This document shows positions 1 to 11,944 of a stretch of 64,000 nt of DNA, one piece after another. The translations under genes and the position numbers were made by a program. The notes below the pieces were generated by a model that saw only the letters and a list, made by a program, of their open reading frames with translations, ran no database searches and was not told the DNA's origin. Position 1 is the first letter of the stretch, and every line of letters starts with the position of its first letter. Source of the stretch: Silurus meridionalis (Eukaryota > Chordata > Actinopteri > Siluriformes > Siluridae); the NCBI RefSeq assembly GCF_014805685.1, contig NC_060887.1, positions 15,988,963 to 16,052,962 on the forward strand, in the 5' to 3' direction.

Positions 1-154
1 TGGCTCTGGTTTTGTCATGAAAAAGAATGATGTGTTTTACGCAGCAGGAATCGTTAGCTGGGGAGTCGACTGTGGAAGAGCAGGAAGATACGGCGTATAC
101 ACACGTGTAGCTCGATATGCAAAATGGATCCAGAAAATCATGGAAGAAAACTAG
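1..154 (+). CDS. Trypsin-like serine protease, last exon (3' partial)
   Basis: The frame is open from base 2 to a TAG at 152-154 and encodes the C-terminal 50 residues of an S1-family protease. It holds the typical AGIVSWG strand, a Cys after it, the GVYTRV motif and the closing helix (YAKWIQKIM). S1 proteases cleave peptide bonds, usually outside the cell. The window opens just after the expected catalytic Ser. The following residues read Gly-Ser-Gly where most trypsins have Gly-Gly-Pro, a variant seen in some S1 branches. A polyadenylation signal AATAAA lies at 225-230. The orthologue cannot be named because the His and Asp regions are outside the window. Confidence 0.85.
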   Translation, partial: GSGFVMKKNDVFYAAGIVSWGVDCGRAGRYGVYTRVARYAKWIQKIMEEN

Positions 155-548
155 AAGAAAATAGCACAAACTACTTATGTTTGGGCTGATTTAAAAAATA
201 TATGGTTGCGCTGCTAAGTGGAAAAATAAAGATAAATATTTTACCATCACAAGCTGTTTTTATTTCAATGTTATTATAATAACCCCTACTGGCTGCATAA
301 AAAAAAAAAAACCTATGTGATATTTTACTTAGCATGCTTTGCATGTGTCAGGTCACATTGCAGGTCGAATTCTCTTTTCCAGCAAATAATGTGACTCCAC
401 ATGGCCACTACCAACTCCACTTTCTATACTCTACAGTGCACACAATTGCCTAGTTACAGAGTGAGCACAGTTGTGTTAATAACACATACAAATACACAAA
501 CATGCATTCAGGACTCATGAAGTATACGGTATATGTATAATACACATA

Positions 549-1602
549 CAAGTGCATCTCAATAAATTAGAATATCATTAAACAGTTGTTTTATTTTAGT
601 TATTCATTACAAAAAGTGAAGCTTGTATATTATATAGATTCATCAATCTTCATCGTTCATCGTGGTGTCACACTCTAATTAGCTAATTAACTCAAAACAC
701 CTGCAAAGGTTTTCTAAACCTTTAAATGCTGCTGACTTGACAGTTGTCCAGAAGACCATCATTGACACCCTGCACATGGAGGGTAAGGCACAAAAGGTCA
801 TCGCTAAAGAAGCTGGCTATTCACAGTGTGCTGTATTCAAGCACACTAATGGAAAGTTGAATGAAACGAAATAATGTGGTCAAAAAAGGTGAAACGAAGC
901 CCATTCAAGAATTCAAGAGATTCACAAAGAGTAGACTGCAGCTGGAGTCAGTGCTTCAATGACCACCACGCACAGACGTACCCATGGGCTACAACTGTTG
1001 CATTTCTTGTGTCAAGCCATTCCTGAACCAGAGACAACCTCAGAGGTGTCTTACCTGCGTAAAGGACTGTTGCTCAGTGGGCCAAAGTGGTCTTTTCAGA
1101 TTATAGGAAATTAAATGATGCATTTCATTTGGAAATCAAGGTCCCAGAGTCTGGAAGAAGAGAGTAGAGACACAGAATCCAGGTTGCTTGTGGTCAGTGT
1201 AAAGTTTGCACAGTCAGTGATGGTTTGGGGAGTCATGTCATCTGCTGGTGTTGGTCCACTGTGTTTTATCAAGTCCAAGGTCAGCACAACCGTCTACCAG
1301 GACGTTTTTGAGTACTTCATGCTTCCCTCTGCTGACCAGCTTTATGGAGATGCTGATTTTATTCACAATTTACCAATTTTGTTTTTGATTGGTCTTATGA
1401 AGTATTCTATTTTTGAAATATTAAATTGGTGAGTTTTTGTTAAATGTGAGGCAAAATAATCAAAATTAAAAAAAAATAAACACTTGAAATATATCAGTCT
1501 GTGTGTGATGAATCTATATAATATACAAGTTTAACTTTTTGTATTGAATTGCTAAAATAAATCAACGTTTTAATGATATTCCAATTTATTGAGATGCACC
1601 TG
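549..1602 (+). mobile_element. Tc1-like DNA transposon, dead, with intact ends
   Basis: Nearly perfect terminal inverted repeats start CAAGTGCATCTCAATAAATT at 549 and end with its complement at 1602. Each end is flanked by TA (547-548 and 1603-1604), the Tc1/mariner target site. The interior holds decayed transposase: a helix-turn-helix-like stretch near 740-860 with frame breaks, and an open piece at 1115-1432 with VMVWG and a GDADFI segment near the second catalytic Asp region. Coding sequence stops after that and the C-terminal third is missing, so the element is non-autonomous. Confidence 0.9.
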
Positions 1603-1604
1603 TA

Positions 1605-2220
1605 TGTATACAGTTTGCCTATGTGTATCGGTCTATATTAAGTGATAGATCAAAGGGTGTGGATTATTTTTATGAATGTCATTTTATCTAATATATCTTG
1701 TCCTGAGATGTTCAACTATTGACCCAAATTCAAAACATTTTCGTTTTCCAAATTATTTCACAATCACTGTTGTTTATTTCACTATTCAGGAGTTTCCCAA
1801 AAAGCCACTTTGGAATTTCCAGTAATTTAGACATATAAACAGTACTTCAAATATTAAAAGGTAGAAAAGATTTATTTCTAGGGTTATGCTATACTGTTGT
1901 AAATAATAAAGTAATAAATAAATAATTAAAAATTTAGCAAGTAAATGATTCAGAATTATAATTTAAATAAAAGTAATTGTTACAATTAATTATTTTAAGG
2001 TTGTTTATGTATTTACAATGCATTGTCCTGTATATTTATTACATATTTTGCTTGTGTTTCTGCAGTAAGTAATTGGAGAATGTAGGAATAGATGACTGAA
2101 CCTTTACAGGGTCAAAGTCAGGACTGGAAAACAGCCATGTACGATTTTCTGGAATTGTGCAAATTTCTTGTTACATAAGAAAATCATTTTTATTCCAGCT
2201 CTTTGCTTGTGCATGTCAGG
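1605..2220. other. AT-rich intergenic region, no gene seen
   Basis: This is AT-rich DNA with no convincing exon. From about 2065 (a stretch containing TAAGTAATTGGAGAATG) the sequence becomes homologous to the region upstream of every full array copy, so this is the left edge of the repeat unit. Unlike copies B, C, D and G, nothing resembling the ZIP gene precedes it. Confidence 0.6.
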
Positions 2221-2225
2221 CTCAG

Positions 2226-2255
2226 TATATAAACCTGCTCATTTTCATTGACTCA
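2226..2255 (+). promoter_or_regulatory. Core promoter of array copy A: TATA box and AP-1-like site
   Basis: TATATAAA at 2226-2233 is followed by TGACTCA at 2249-2255, about 50 bp before the start codon. The TGACTCA heptamer is kept before copies B, C, D and G. The TATA box is degraded to TATGTAAA before B, C and D and is missing before G. Copy A therefore has the most canonical promoter. Use of these sites is inferred from position only. Confidence 0.5.
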
Positions 2256-2302
2256 CAGTATCCGCAACTTCGCATCAACATCAGATTTACAGAGATTCAG
2301 AG

Positions 2303-3495
2303 ATGATGGTCACTAACGCTCTCGGTGTGTTCGTGTTCATTACAGCACTGATTGTCGCTGAAGGCTCCTGGGGTTCTGGTATGTTTATAACATCTTCATT
2401 ACATGTTTTTATTAAGCCTTCTGTAAATGAAGCCTAAGTATACCAAGATTTCTTTTTTTTCATATATATATATATATATATATAGAAATTCCAAGAAAAA
2501 AAAACATTATGCACACTTTAAAAAGAATAAAATAGGTCTACTGTACGGAGTATTGTTCATGTTATACACATTATACACACAAACCGTACAGGACTTACAT
2601 AAATTTAATAATTTACATAAATTTACATTTTATTATCAGGTAAAACTGGAAACTCATACAGTTTTGACTTGTCGAAAAAGGATGACCTGACCAAGCTCTA
2701 TAACTCTAAAGTGTATAAGGCTGAGCGCATGACACGGCCACTTGATGGCCAGAGTCGGGAGAGAGGAATATTGAGTCACTCAGGAGTCAGGTACAGAAAC
2801 ACTAATATTATACAAGTATATATAGAGCTATAAGGACTGGAAGATACAAAATAAATATTAGATTTTTTGCATTTATTAGTTGCATTTATTAATTTTATTG
2901 TTATTGTTTCATCATTTATTCTGTTGCCTATTTTAATATTAACTTTGTTAGGGTAATACATTTCACTAAGTAAGATTTTACTAGATAATCCATATAAATT
3001 TGAATAGAAATTAATTAGCATTTTATTTTTAAGATAAAGAAATTCAGATAAATTATTTTTAAGCTGCTTAAGATAATATAAGTGATATGAAACTAAAACT
3101 TAAATATATCTGTGGTTATATTTAAATAATTTAATTAAAATTCTGGATTTTAATTAATTTTGGGTTTATAATGATTCCAGAGTGACTCTGGCAGATGGCA
3201 CTAAGTGGTTGGTGCATAAAGGAGATGGTTATGGCATTTCCTCTCAGACAGTTGTGGTGGATGCACGTCACATGAGCAACACATGGACGGTAAGAACATT
3301 TGTAGACAAAAAATGTATCCTGATTTCTTTATTTATTATTCAGAGTCACTGACTTTTTTTTTTTTACAGATCAGAGAGACTAAAAACTTCGGCGGTAGTA
3401 AGACGGTGTCAGATTTTGTGAAAGCAGGTGGAACTAATTACAGTCTGCTGTTCAATAACTGTCACAACGCTGCAGGGAGGATGATGGACGACTAA
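2303..3495 (+). CDS. Small secreted protein, array copy A (intact; candidate LRAT/NlpC-like)
   Basis: Exons are 2303-2378, 2640-2790, 3181-3289 and 3370-3495, all with GT/AG junctions, and encode 153 residues. Two adjacent ATGs open the frame; the first is used here. Residues 1-20 form a hydrophobic signal peptide, so the product should be secreted. The mature part has one Cys, C143, in NNCHNAA, plus two conserved His motifs: SHSGVRVTL (H72) and KWLVHKG (H88). The pattern (His, short hairpin with Asp-Gly, second His, then Asn-Cys-His near the C-terminus) resembles permuted papain-like LRAT and NlpC/P60 enzymes. That is inference; I do not know the family name. A second ORF inside the intron after exon 3 is a shadow. 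Poly(A) signals AATAAA lie near 3600-3620. Confidence 0.8.
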
Positions 3496-3699
3496 ACTCA
3501 CACTGAAATACACACTTCAGTCAGCTTTTTTAACATGCTATACATTACACTTAAATGAAATGCTCAACAATTAAACATTAACAAAGCAGTTGTTATTGCA
3601 AAAATAAAAAATGAAAATAAAAAGATTCTGGATTTGTGTTCTGTCCTCTGTATACTGTGGGATTGTTTATTGTGTCTATATGTGTCTAAAACCCCACAC

Positions 3700-3782
<83 letters not shown>

Positions 3783-5449
3783 AACAAAGATAAATAAGTA
3801 TAACTAAAGATTTGTGAGGTCCTGGTGAATTTGAGCGGCATATTTACAGACATGCTACAGTTATTGCCTAGTCAATCAAAGAAAAGCATAGCATGATCAT
3901 GAAAACATTATTCACGTTTTTTAATTATATGTTGATGCATTACTTATATACACCCTCACATCCTTTTTCTTTTTTTTTTTTTTTTTTTTTGCTTTTGCTT
4001 TTGCTGCATGTTAACATAGAGCTGTTTTGAATATAAAAAAATCCTTAAATTTTTCTCAGTGAGTTTTCAAGATTATGTGAGCAAAATGTGGTCAGATTGG
4101 ACAAAATTGGGAGAGACAGGAAAAATGAGAGTTAGACGTCAGCATTTTTAGTGTTACTATAACTTTTGACCAGCAGTCTGCACTGTCACAAAATAAGTTG
4201 CCTACCCTCAGGTCATGGTCTTGAAAAACTTATCAAGTTTTGTCTAATTGTGCAAAGTTGTTGCAAATTCATTGGTCTATTAAAATCAAACCATTTGGAC
4301 CATTCAGAATTGATTTGATAAGTATTTAATTCAAGTCAATTCAATCCACCTTTATCTGTACAGCACTTTTAACAGTGGGCATTGTCCCAAAGCAGCTTTA
4401 TAGTGATAAATAGGTTATAAAATATAAATTCATATGTTAATTTATGTCTATAAATTCAGTACCTATTACTTTAACAATTGTACATTTATCCCTTATAAGT
4501 TTTACAAGCTTTACTTTACTTTTTTTTTATGCATTATATATCTCACAATATGTGTGTAACTTCAAATCGTATAGGCTGACCTCTACAAAAAGGGAAAGCC
4601 TCATGTACATGATGTACATGGTTGAGGATGTTGGTAGAGACTATAAATGTCACACTGCAGCCCAAATTCCCCCCACAACACCTTCAATGATAAAGACAAT
4701 GTAGTGTACATGAAGTGTACCAATGCAGAACACGAGAAAAGAGAACAGAGATTGTAAAAAAAAATCTTTATAGCATGCAGAAACAGTATATTTACATTAC
4801 AAAAGACAGAACCACGACATTAGGCTGGAGGACAAACATGCATACACACTCAGGAGTGCACACTTACACAGCTCCATGTGATACAAGTGTGCACTTCTAT
4901 GGTCACTTTGTAGTGTGTGTCTATATGTATTTTTCAAACCACACACTCCTAGGGCACATAGTATACTTCCTATAACATAATATTTGTTTTATTGTGATTT
5001 GTGATATAACCAGTTGTCATGGTAATTGGTAAAGCCTTGTTGTGAGTGCTGAAACACTTTGGTTTCTAGCTAACATGTAGTGTACATGTAGTATGGGCAT
5101 ATCACTGTGCAGTTTCGGATGCAACCCTTATGTTTGTTTATGTTTTGAGGAGCAGCGCAAGTCAACACACTGAACCCTGTGAGGATCAGCGTGACTTTAG
5201 AAATATGGTGCTCTTTAGTGCTCGTCACTCGTGCCATCAAATCCATGATTAAACCTTTACATTGTCAAAGTCAGGACTGGAAGACAGCCATGTAGGAATT
5301 GTGCAACTTTCTTCTTACATAAGAAAACCGTTTTCATTCCAGCTCTTTGCTTGAGCATGTCAGGCTCAGTATGTAAACAAGCTTTTTTTTCCCAATGACT
5401 CACACAATTTTCGACTTTGAATCAACATCAGATTTACAGAGATTCAGAG
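3496..5449. other. Array spacer A-B: CA microsatellite, dispersed repeat, ZIP-derived segment
   Basis: After the 3' UTR of copy A come a (CA)n tract at 3702-3781 and a poly-T run near 3970-3990. At about 4330-4430 lies a fragment of a dispersed fish repeat, the type reading 'cagcacttttaacagtgggcattgtcccaaagcagcttta'-like, with relatives near 36485-36690, 40990-41170 and 44720-44790. A 19-bp near-palindrome lies at 4602-4620. The second half (about 4800-5260) is homologous to the 3' region of the ZIP gene at 18.0-18.5 kb. No independent gene is seen. Confidence 0.6.
5145..5255 (-). pseudogene. Fragment of ZIP gene last exon, upstream of copy B
   Basis: On the minus strand this matches the last coding part of the ZIP gene at 18355-18480. 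It includes the segment that encodes SAKEH-like and KVTLILTGFSVL residues there. It is a passenger inside the duplicated unit, with no splice context of its own. Confidence 0.75.
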
Positions 5450-6432
5450 ATGATGGTCACTAACGCTCTCGGTGTGTTCATGTTCATTACAGCACTGATT
5501 GTCGCTGAAGGCTCCTGGGGTTCTGGTATGTTTATAACAACTTCATTGCATGTGTTTATTAAACCTTATGTAAATTAAGCCTAAATATAACAAGATTTGT
5601 TTTACAAAATGTCCAAGAAATTTGAAAAAGATTATGCACACTTCAAAGAGATTACAATAGGTGAACTGTACAGAATATTGTGCATGTCATACACATTATA
5701 CACACATTAACTGTACAGGACTTATACTAATTTAATATCTATATACTTTATTATCAGGTAAAAAAAGAAACTCACACAGTTATGACCTGTCGAGTAGGTC
5801 TGACCTGACCAAGCTCTTTAACTCTAAAGTGTATGAGGCTGAGTGGGTGACACGACCACTTCATGGCAAGAACAAGGAGAAAGGAATATTTAGTCACTCA
5901 GGAGTCAGGTACAGAAACACTAATATTATACAGGTATATATAGAGCTATACTGCTTATAAGGACTGAAAGATGCATAATAAATAATTGCCATTTAATAAT
6001 GTTATTGTTCTAGTTCTAGTTTTGATGTATATTGTTATTGTTTAGAACTGTAAATATATCTGGTGTTAGATTCAAATTAGATTTTGGATTTAAATTAATT
6101 TTGAATTTATAATGATTTCAGAGTGACTCTGGAAGATGGCACTAAGTGGTTGGTGCATAAAGGAAAAGGTAATGGTTTATCCTCTCAGACAGTTGTGGTG
6201 GATGCACGTCACATGAGCAACAAATGGAGGGTAAGAACTTTTGTAGACAAAAAATTTATCCTGGTTTATTTATTTATTATTCATAGTTACTGAATTTTTT
6301 TCACAGAGCGAGAAGCCTAAAAACTTCGACGGGAAAAAGACGGTGTCAGATTTAGTGAAAGCAGGAGGAACTAAATACAGTCTGCTGTTCAATAACTGTC
6401 ACAACGCTGCAAGGAGGATGATGAAAGACTAA
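5450..6432 (+). CDS. Small secreted protein, array copy B (intact)
   Basis: Exons are 5450-5525, 5758-5908, 6122-6230 and 6307-6432, the same phases and sizes as copy A, encoding 153 residues. The signal peptide is nearly identical to A. The mature part differs at many sites (GKKRN, SSRSD, LHGKNKEK) but keeps SHSGVRVTL, KWLVHKG, RHMS and the lone Cys in NNCHNAARRMM. Variation concentrated in the N-terminal mature segment while the putative active-site motifs stay fixed argues for a functional protein. Its TATA box is weaker than that of A (TATGTAAA). Confidence 0.8.
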
Positions 6433-6794
6433 ACACACTGAAATACACACTTCAGAACCACGACATAAAGCTGGAGGACAAACTTGAAATCCTACCTGTG
6501 CATACACACTCAGGAGTGCACACTTACACAGCTCTATGTGATACAAGTGTGCACTTCTATGGTCACTTTGTAGTGTGTGTCTATATGTATTTACCAAACC
6601 ACACACTCCCGGCGCACATAGTATACTTCCTATAACATAATATTTGTTTTATTGTGATTTGTGATATAACCAGTTGTCATGGTAATTGGTAAAGCCTTGT
6701 TGTGAGTGCTGAAACACTTTGGTTTCTAGCTAACGTTAGTGTACATGTACTATGGAAATATCAATGTGCAGTTTCGGATGCAACCCTTATGTTT

Positions 6795-6960
6795 GTTTAT
6801 GTTTTGAGGAGCAGCGAAGTCAACACACTGAACCCTGTGAGGATCAGCGTGACTTTAGAAATACGGTGCTCTTTAGCGCTTGTCACTCGTGCCATCACAT
6901 CCATAAAGACAACATAGATGAAGCTCCTTACACTTAGATCCTTGAGGTTAGAGCAAGGAT
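6795..6960 (-). pseudogene. Fragment of ZIP gene last exon, upstream of copy C
   Basis: On the minus strand this encodes residues matching the ZIP C-terminus (RVTSAKEHRISKVTLILTGF and a terminal LLLKT). Homology to the ZIP exon ends near 6950, at the point matching 18515 in the ZIP gene. The sequence then switches to the region seen upstream of copy A. This is the duplication junction. Confidence 0.85.
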
Positions 6961-7205
6961 TATTATAAAAGATAAGTAATTGGAGAATGTGGAATGATTG
7001 AACCTTTACAGGGTCAAATACGGACTGGAAGACAGTCATGGAGGAATTTCTGGAATTGTGCAACTTTCTTGTTACATAAGAAAACAGTTTTCATTCCAGC
7101 TCTTTGCTTGAGCATGTCAGGCTCAGTATGTAAACAAGCATTTTTTCCCAATGACTCACACAATCTTCGACTTTGAATCAACATCAGATTTACAGAGATT
7201 CAGAG

Positions 7206-8133
7206 ATGATGGTCACTAACGCTCTCGGTGTGTTCATGTTCATTACAGCACTGATTGTCGCTGAAGGCTCCTGGGGTTCTGGTATGTTTATAACATCCTC
7301 ATTGCATGAGTTTATTAAGCCTTATGGAAATGAAGCCTAAGTATAATAAAATTTGTTTTTCAAAATGTCCAAAAAATTATAAAAAAGATTAAGCACACTT
7401 CAAAGAGATTACAATATGTGAACTGTACAGAATAGTGTGCACGTTATACATATTATACACACATTAACTGTACAGGACTTATACTAATATAATATGTATA
7501 TTTTTTATTATCAGTTAAAAAGAGAAACTCATACAGTTATGACCTGTCGAGTAGGTCTGACCTGACCAAGCTCTTTAACTCTAAAGTGTATAAGGCTTAA
7601 CGGATGACACGACCACTTCATGGCAAGAGAAATGAGAGAGGAATATTTAGTCACTCAGGACTCAGGTAAAGAAACACTAATTTTATACAGGTATATATAG
7701 AGCTATAATGTTTATAAAGACTGAAAGATGCATGTTATTGTTCTAGTTCTAGTTCTGTTGTCTATTGTTATTGTTTAGAACTGTAAATATATCTGGGGTT
7801 AGATTCAAATTAGATTTTGGATTTAAATTAATTTTGGATTTATAATGATTTCAGAGTGACTCTGGAAGATGGCACTAAGTGGTTGGTGCATAAAGAAAAA
7901 GGTAATGGTTTATCCTCTCAGACAGTTGTGGTGGATGCACTTTTGTAGACAAAAAATTTATCCTGGTTTATTTATTTATTATTCATAGTTACTGAATTTT
8001 GTTCACAGAGCGAGAAGCCTAAAACTTCGATGGGAAAAAGACGGTGTCAGATTTAGTGAAAGCAGGAGGAACTAAATACAGTCTGCTGTTCAATAACTGT
8101 CACAACGCTGCAAGGAGGATGATGAAAGACTAA
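7206..8133 (+). pseudogene. Array copy C, broken
   Basis: All four exons are recognisable: exon 1 at 7206-7281, exon 2 at 7515-7665, exon 3 from 7855 and exon 4 at 8009-8133. Four lesions are visible. Exon 2 has an in-frame TAA at 7598-7600. The first base of exon 2 is changed. Exon 3 is cut at 7940, where a deletion removes its end and the donor site of intron 3. Exon 4 has lost one base in the CCTAAAAAC run. It cannot make the full protein. Confidence 0.85.
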
Positions 8134-8499
8134 ACACACTGAAATACACACTTCAGAACCACGACATAAAGCTGGAGGACAAACTTGAAATCCTACCTGT
8201 GCATACACACTCAGGAGTGCACACTTACACAGCTCTATGTGATACAAGTGTGCACTTCTATGGTCACTTTGTAGTGTGTGTCTATATGTATTTACCAAAC
8301 CACACACTCCCGGCGCACATAGTATACTTCCTATAACATAATATTTGCTTTATTGTGATTTGTGATATAACCAGTTGTCATGGTAATTGGTAAAGCCTTG
8401 TTGTGAGTGCTGAAACACTTTGGTTTCTAGCTAACGTTAGTGTACATGTACTATGGAAATATCAATGTGCAGTTTCGGATGCAACCCTTATGTTTGTTT

Positions 8500-8660
8500 A
8501 TGTTTTGAGGAGCAGCGCAAGTCAACACACTGAACCCTGTGAGGATCAGCGTGACTTTAGAAATACGGTGCTCTTTAGCGCTTGTCACTCGTGCCATCAC
8601 ATCCATAAAGACAACATAGATGAAGCTCCTTACACTTAGATCCTTGAGGTTAGAGCAAGG
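8500..8660 (-). pseudogene. Fragment of ZIP gene last exon, upstream of copy D
   Basis: This is the second unit of the 1.7 kb duplication, with the same content and the same junction as the fragment upstream of copy C. Confidence 0.8.
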
Positions 8661-8909
8661 ATTATTATAAAAGATAAGTAATTGGAGAATGTGGGAATGA
8701 TTGAACCTTTACAGGGTCAAATACGGGACTGGAAGACAGTCATGGAGGAATTTCTGGAATTGTGCAACTTTCTTGTTACATAAGAAAACAGTTTTCATTC
8801 CAGCTCTTTGCTTGAGCATGTCAGGCTCAGTATGTAAACAAGCATTTTTTCCCAATGACTCACACAATCTTCGACTTTGAATCAACATCAGATTTACAGA
8901 GATTCAGAG

Positions 8910-9836
8910 ATGATGGTCACTAACGCTCTCGGTGTGTTCATGTTCATTACAGCACTGATTGTCGCTGAAGGCTCCTGGGGTTCTGGTATGTTTATAACAT
9001 CCTCATTGCATGAGTTTATTAAGCCTTATGGAAATGAAGCCTAAGTATAATAAAATTTGTTTTTCAAAATGTCCAAAAAATTATAAAAAAGATTAAGCAC
9101 ACTTCAAAGAGATTACAATATGTGAACTGTACAGAATAGTGTGCACGTTATACATATTATACACACATTAACTGTACAGGACTTATACTAATATAATATG
9201 TATATTTTTTATTATCAGTTAAAAAGAGAAACTCATACAGTTATGACCTGTCGAGTAGGTCTGACCTGACCAAGCTCTTTAACTCTAAAGTGTATAAGGC
9301 TTAACGGATGACACGACCACTTCATGGCAAGAGAAATGAGAGAGGAATATTTAGTCACTCAGGACTCAGGTAAAGAAACACTAATTTTATACAGGTATAT
9401 ATAGAGCTATAATGTTTATAAAGACTGAAAGATGCATGTTATTGTTCTAGTTCTAGTTCTGTTGTCTATTGTTATTGTTTAGAACTGTAAATATATCTGG
9501 GGTTAGATTCAAATTAGATTTTGGATTTAAATTAATTTTGGATTTATAATGATTTCAGAGTGACTCTGGAAGATGGCACTAAGTGGTTGGTGCATAAAGA
9601 AAAAGGTAATGGTTTATCCTCTCAGACAGTTGTGGTGGATGCACTTTTGTAGACAAAAATTTATCCTGGTTTATTTATTTATTATTCATAGTTACTGAAA
9701 TTTTTTCACAGAGCGAGAAGCCTAAAACTTTAACAGTAAGAAGACGGTGTCAGATTTAGTGAAAGCAGGAGGAACTAAATACAGTCTGCTGTTCAATAAC
9801 TGTCACAACGCTGCAAGGAGGATGATGAAAGACTAA
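8910..9836 (+). pseudogene. Array copy D, broken; exon 4 is a hybrid
   Basis: It is a near-identical duplicate of copy C with the same TAA in exon 2 and the same deletion at the end of exon 3. Exon 4 (9712-9836) differs: it reads AACTTTAACAGTAAGAAG as in copy E, not the sequence of B and C. From there on, the 3' flank also follows the E-type flank with its CA microsatellite. The copy is therefore a recombinant or gene-conversion product. Confidence 0.85.
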
Positions 9837-10032
9837 ACACACTGAAATACACACTTCAGTCAGCATTTTCAACATGCTAAACATTACACTTAAATGAAAT
9901 GCTCAACAAAGCAGTTGTTATTGCAAGAAAACATGAAAATAAAAACATCCTGGAGTTGTGTTCTGTCCTCTGTTTACTGTGGGATGGTTAATTACATGTA
10001 TAAAATCACACAGTTATACCCACTCACCCTTG

Positions 10033-10099
<67 letters not shown>

Positions 10100-11107
10100 A
10101 GAGACAGCTAAATTAGTATAAATCAGTATAACTAAAGATTTGTGGGGTCCGGGCAGTCAGACTTGGTGAGCGGCACATTTACAGACATGCTACAATTATT
10201 TCCTAATCAATCAGAGAAAAACAGAGCATGGTCATGAAAACATTATTCAAGTTTTTGTAATTATATGTTGATGCATTACTATATACACACTCACATCATT
10301 TTTTATCTTTGCCTTTTATTTTTCTTTTGCTGTATTTTACAAGAGAGTGTTTTTGAATATCACAAAGCCTTCAGTTTTGTTCAGTGCGGTTTCAAGATGA
10401 TGTGAGAAAAATCTGTTTAAATTAGACAAAATTTGGAGACACAGGTATAATGAGAGTTAGAAGTCAGCATTTCTGGTGTATTACTATAACCTGGTCCTGA
10501 AATACCAGATTTGGACTAATTGGTCTAAAGTTGTTACTCAGATGCTTGTACTCACGTTTGGGATCATGTTTGGCACAAGCTTTTTTTTTTCAAATCATTT
10601 GGAACTTGAGTTTAGAATCTATAGGTTTAACAATTGTACATTTATCCCTTATATGTTTTGCAAGCTTTACTCTGAAGTTGATGTTTACAAAATTAGGTGA
10701 TGATTGGATAAAATCTGTAGACAAAACCCGATAGCTAAAAATCAGGTGGTTCTTCTGTATATAATAGATTATATTGGTCTCATGTTTACCTTTTAGACAC
10801 ACAGTTCAAAAGTTATGATCATGAACATATTTCCAAATTAGGCACAAATCTGCCTTAATGGTGGCAGAAGAAAGATGTAATAATAATACACATCTACACA
10901 GATTTTTTTCTGCTGTTTCTCATGATAATATCTTTTTTAAAGTAATGTTCAGCTCTGTACTATTTGCATTATATATCTCACAATGCGTGTGTATCATCAC
11001 ATCATATAGGCTGACCTCCACTAGGAGGCAGGGCTTCATGTACATGATGTACATGGTTGAGGATGGTGGTAAAGACTATAAATAGTTCATGCTGTAGCCT
11101 AAATTGC
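9837..11107. other. Array spacer D-E: CA tract, no gene seen
   Basis: It holds the 3' flank of copy D with a (CA)n-(GA)n tract at about 10033-10105. The rest is a segment repeated after copies F and G (near 12750-13560 and 17060-17880). A near-palindrome at 11037-11055 and a TATAAATA at 11077-11084 follow. Short open frames here repeat in several units without coding features and are rejected as genes. Confidence 0.6.
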
Positions 11108-11324
11108 AGCAACAAATGGAGGGTAAGAACCTTTGTAGACAAAAAATGTATCCTGGTTTATTTATTTATTATTCATAGTTACTGAAATTTTTTCACAGAA
11201 CGGGAAGCCTAAAAACTTTAACAGTAAGAAGACGGTGTCAGATTTAGTGGAAGCAGGCAGAACTAAATACAATCTGCTGTCCAATAACTGCCACAACGCT
11301 GCAAGGAGGATGATGAAAGACTAA
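11108..11324 (+). pseudogene. Array copy E, 3' end only
   Basis: The last 13 bases or so of exon 3 (11110-11122) with a good donor, intron 3, and an open exon 4 at 11199-11324 are present. Exons 1, 2 and most of 3 are missing: spacer sequence with the TATAAATA motif runs directly into the end of exon 3. Exon 4 keeps NNCHNAARRMM. An alternative first exon cannot be excluded, but none is visible. Confidence 0.75.
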
Positions 11325-11532
11325 ACACACACTGAAATACACACTTCAGTCAGCATTTTTAACATGCTAAACATTACACTTAAACGAAATGCTCAACAAA
11401 GCAGTTGTTATTGCAAGAAAACATGAAAATAAAAACATCCTGGAGTTGTGTTCTGTCCTCTGTTTACTGTGGGATGGTTAATTACATGTATAAAATCACA
11501 CAGTTATACTTACACACACACTCAACCTTGCA

Positions 11533-11540
11533 CACACACA

Positions 11541-11618
<78 letters not shown>
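11533..11618 (+). repeat. (CA)n-(GA)n compound microsatellite
   Basis: A long CA run passes directly into a GA run. The same compound tract follows copy D (about 10033-10105), and a shorter remnant follows copy F (12717-12743), so it is part of the array unit's 3' flank. Confidence 0.9.
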
Positions 11619-11944
11619 CAGCTAAATTAGTATAAATCAGTATAACTAAAGATTTGTGGGGTCCGGGCAGTCAGACTTGGTGAGCGGCACATTTACAGAC
11701 ATGCTACAATTATTTCCTAATCAATCAGAGAAAACAGAGCATGGCCATGAAAACATTATTCAAGCTTTTGTAATTATATCTTGATGCATTACTATATACA
11801 CCCTCACATTATTTTTTTCTTTGCCTTTTATTTTCCTTTTTCTGTATGTTACAAGAGAGCGTTTTGAATATCACAAATCCTTCAGTTTTGTTCAGTGCGG
11901 TTTCCAGATGATGTGAGCAACATCAGATTTACAGAGATTCAGAG

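Larger units (their letters stand above)
6300..9760 (+). repeat. Recent tandem duplication, two units of about 1.70 kb
   Basis: The stretch from about 6352 repeats from 8053 with an offset of 1701-1704 bases and very few differences. Small open frames on the reverse strand at 6352-6606 and 8053-8307 are identical. Each unit carries the 3' end of one array gene, a spacer, a ZIP-exon fragment and the next gene copy. The near identity marks this as the youngest duplication in the array. Confidence 0.9.

Noticed and set aside
3564..3793. Open frames of repeated Cys-Val or Thr-His
   Set aside because: They are translations of CA/GT microsatellites. The same applies near 10030, 11540, 19450-19770, 33040, 36420, 36790, 38620, 39360-39480, 40390, 44340, 56320 and 63800.
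6352..6606. 84-codon minus-strand frame repeated at 8053-8307
   Set aside because: It spans antisense of array exon 4 plus spacer, and its conservation is explained by the recent duplication.
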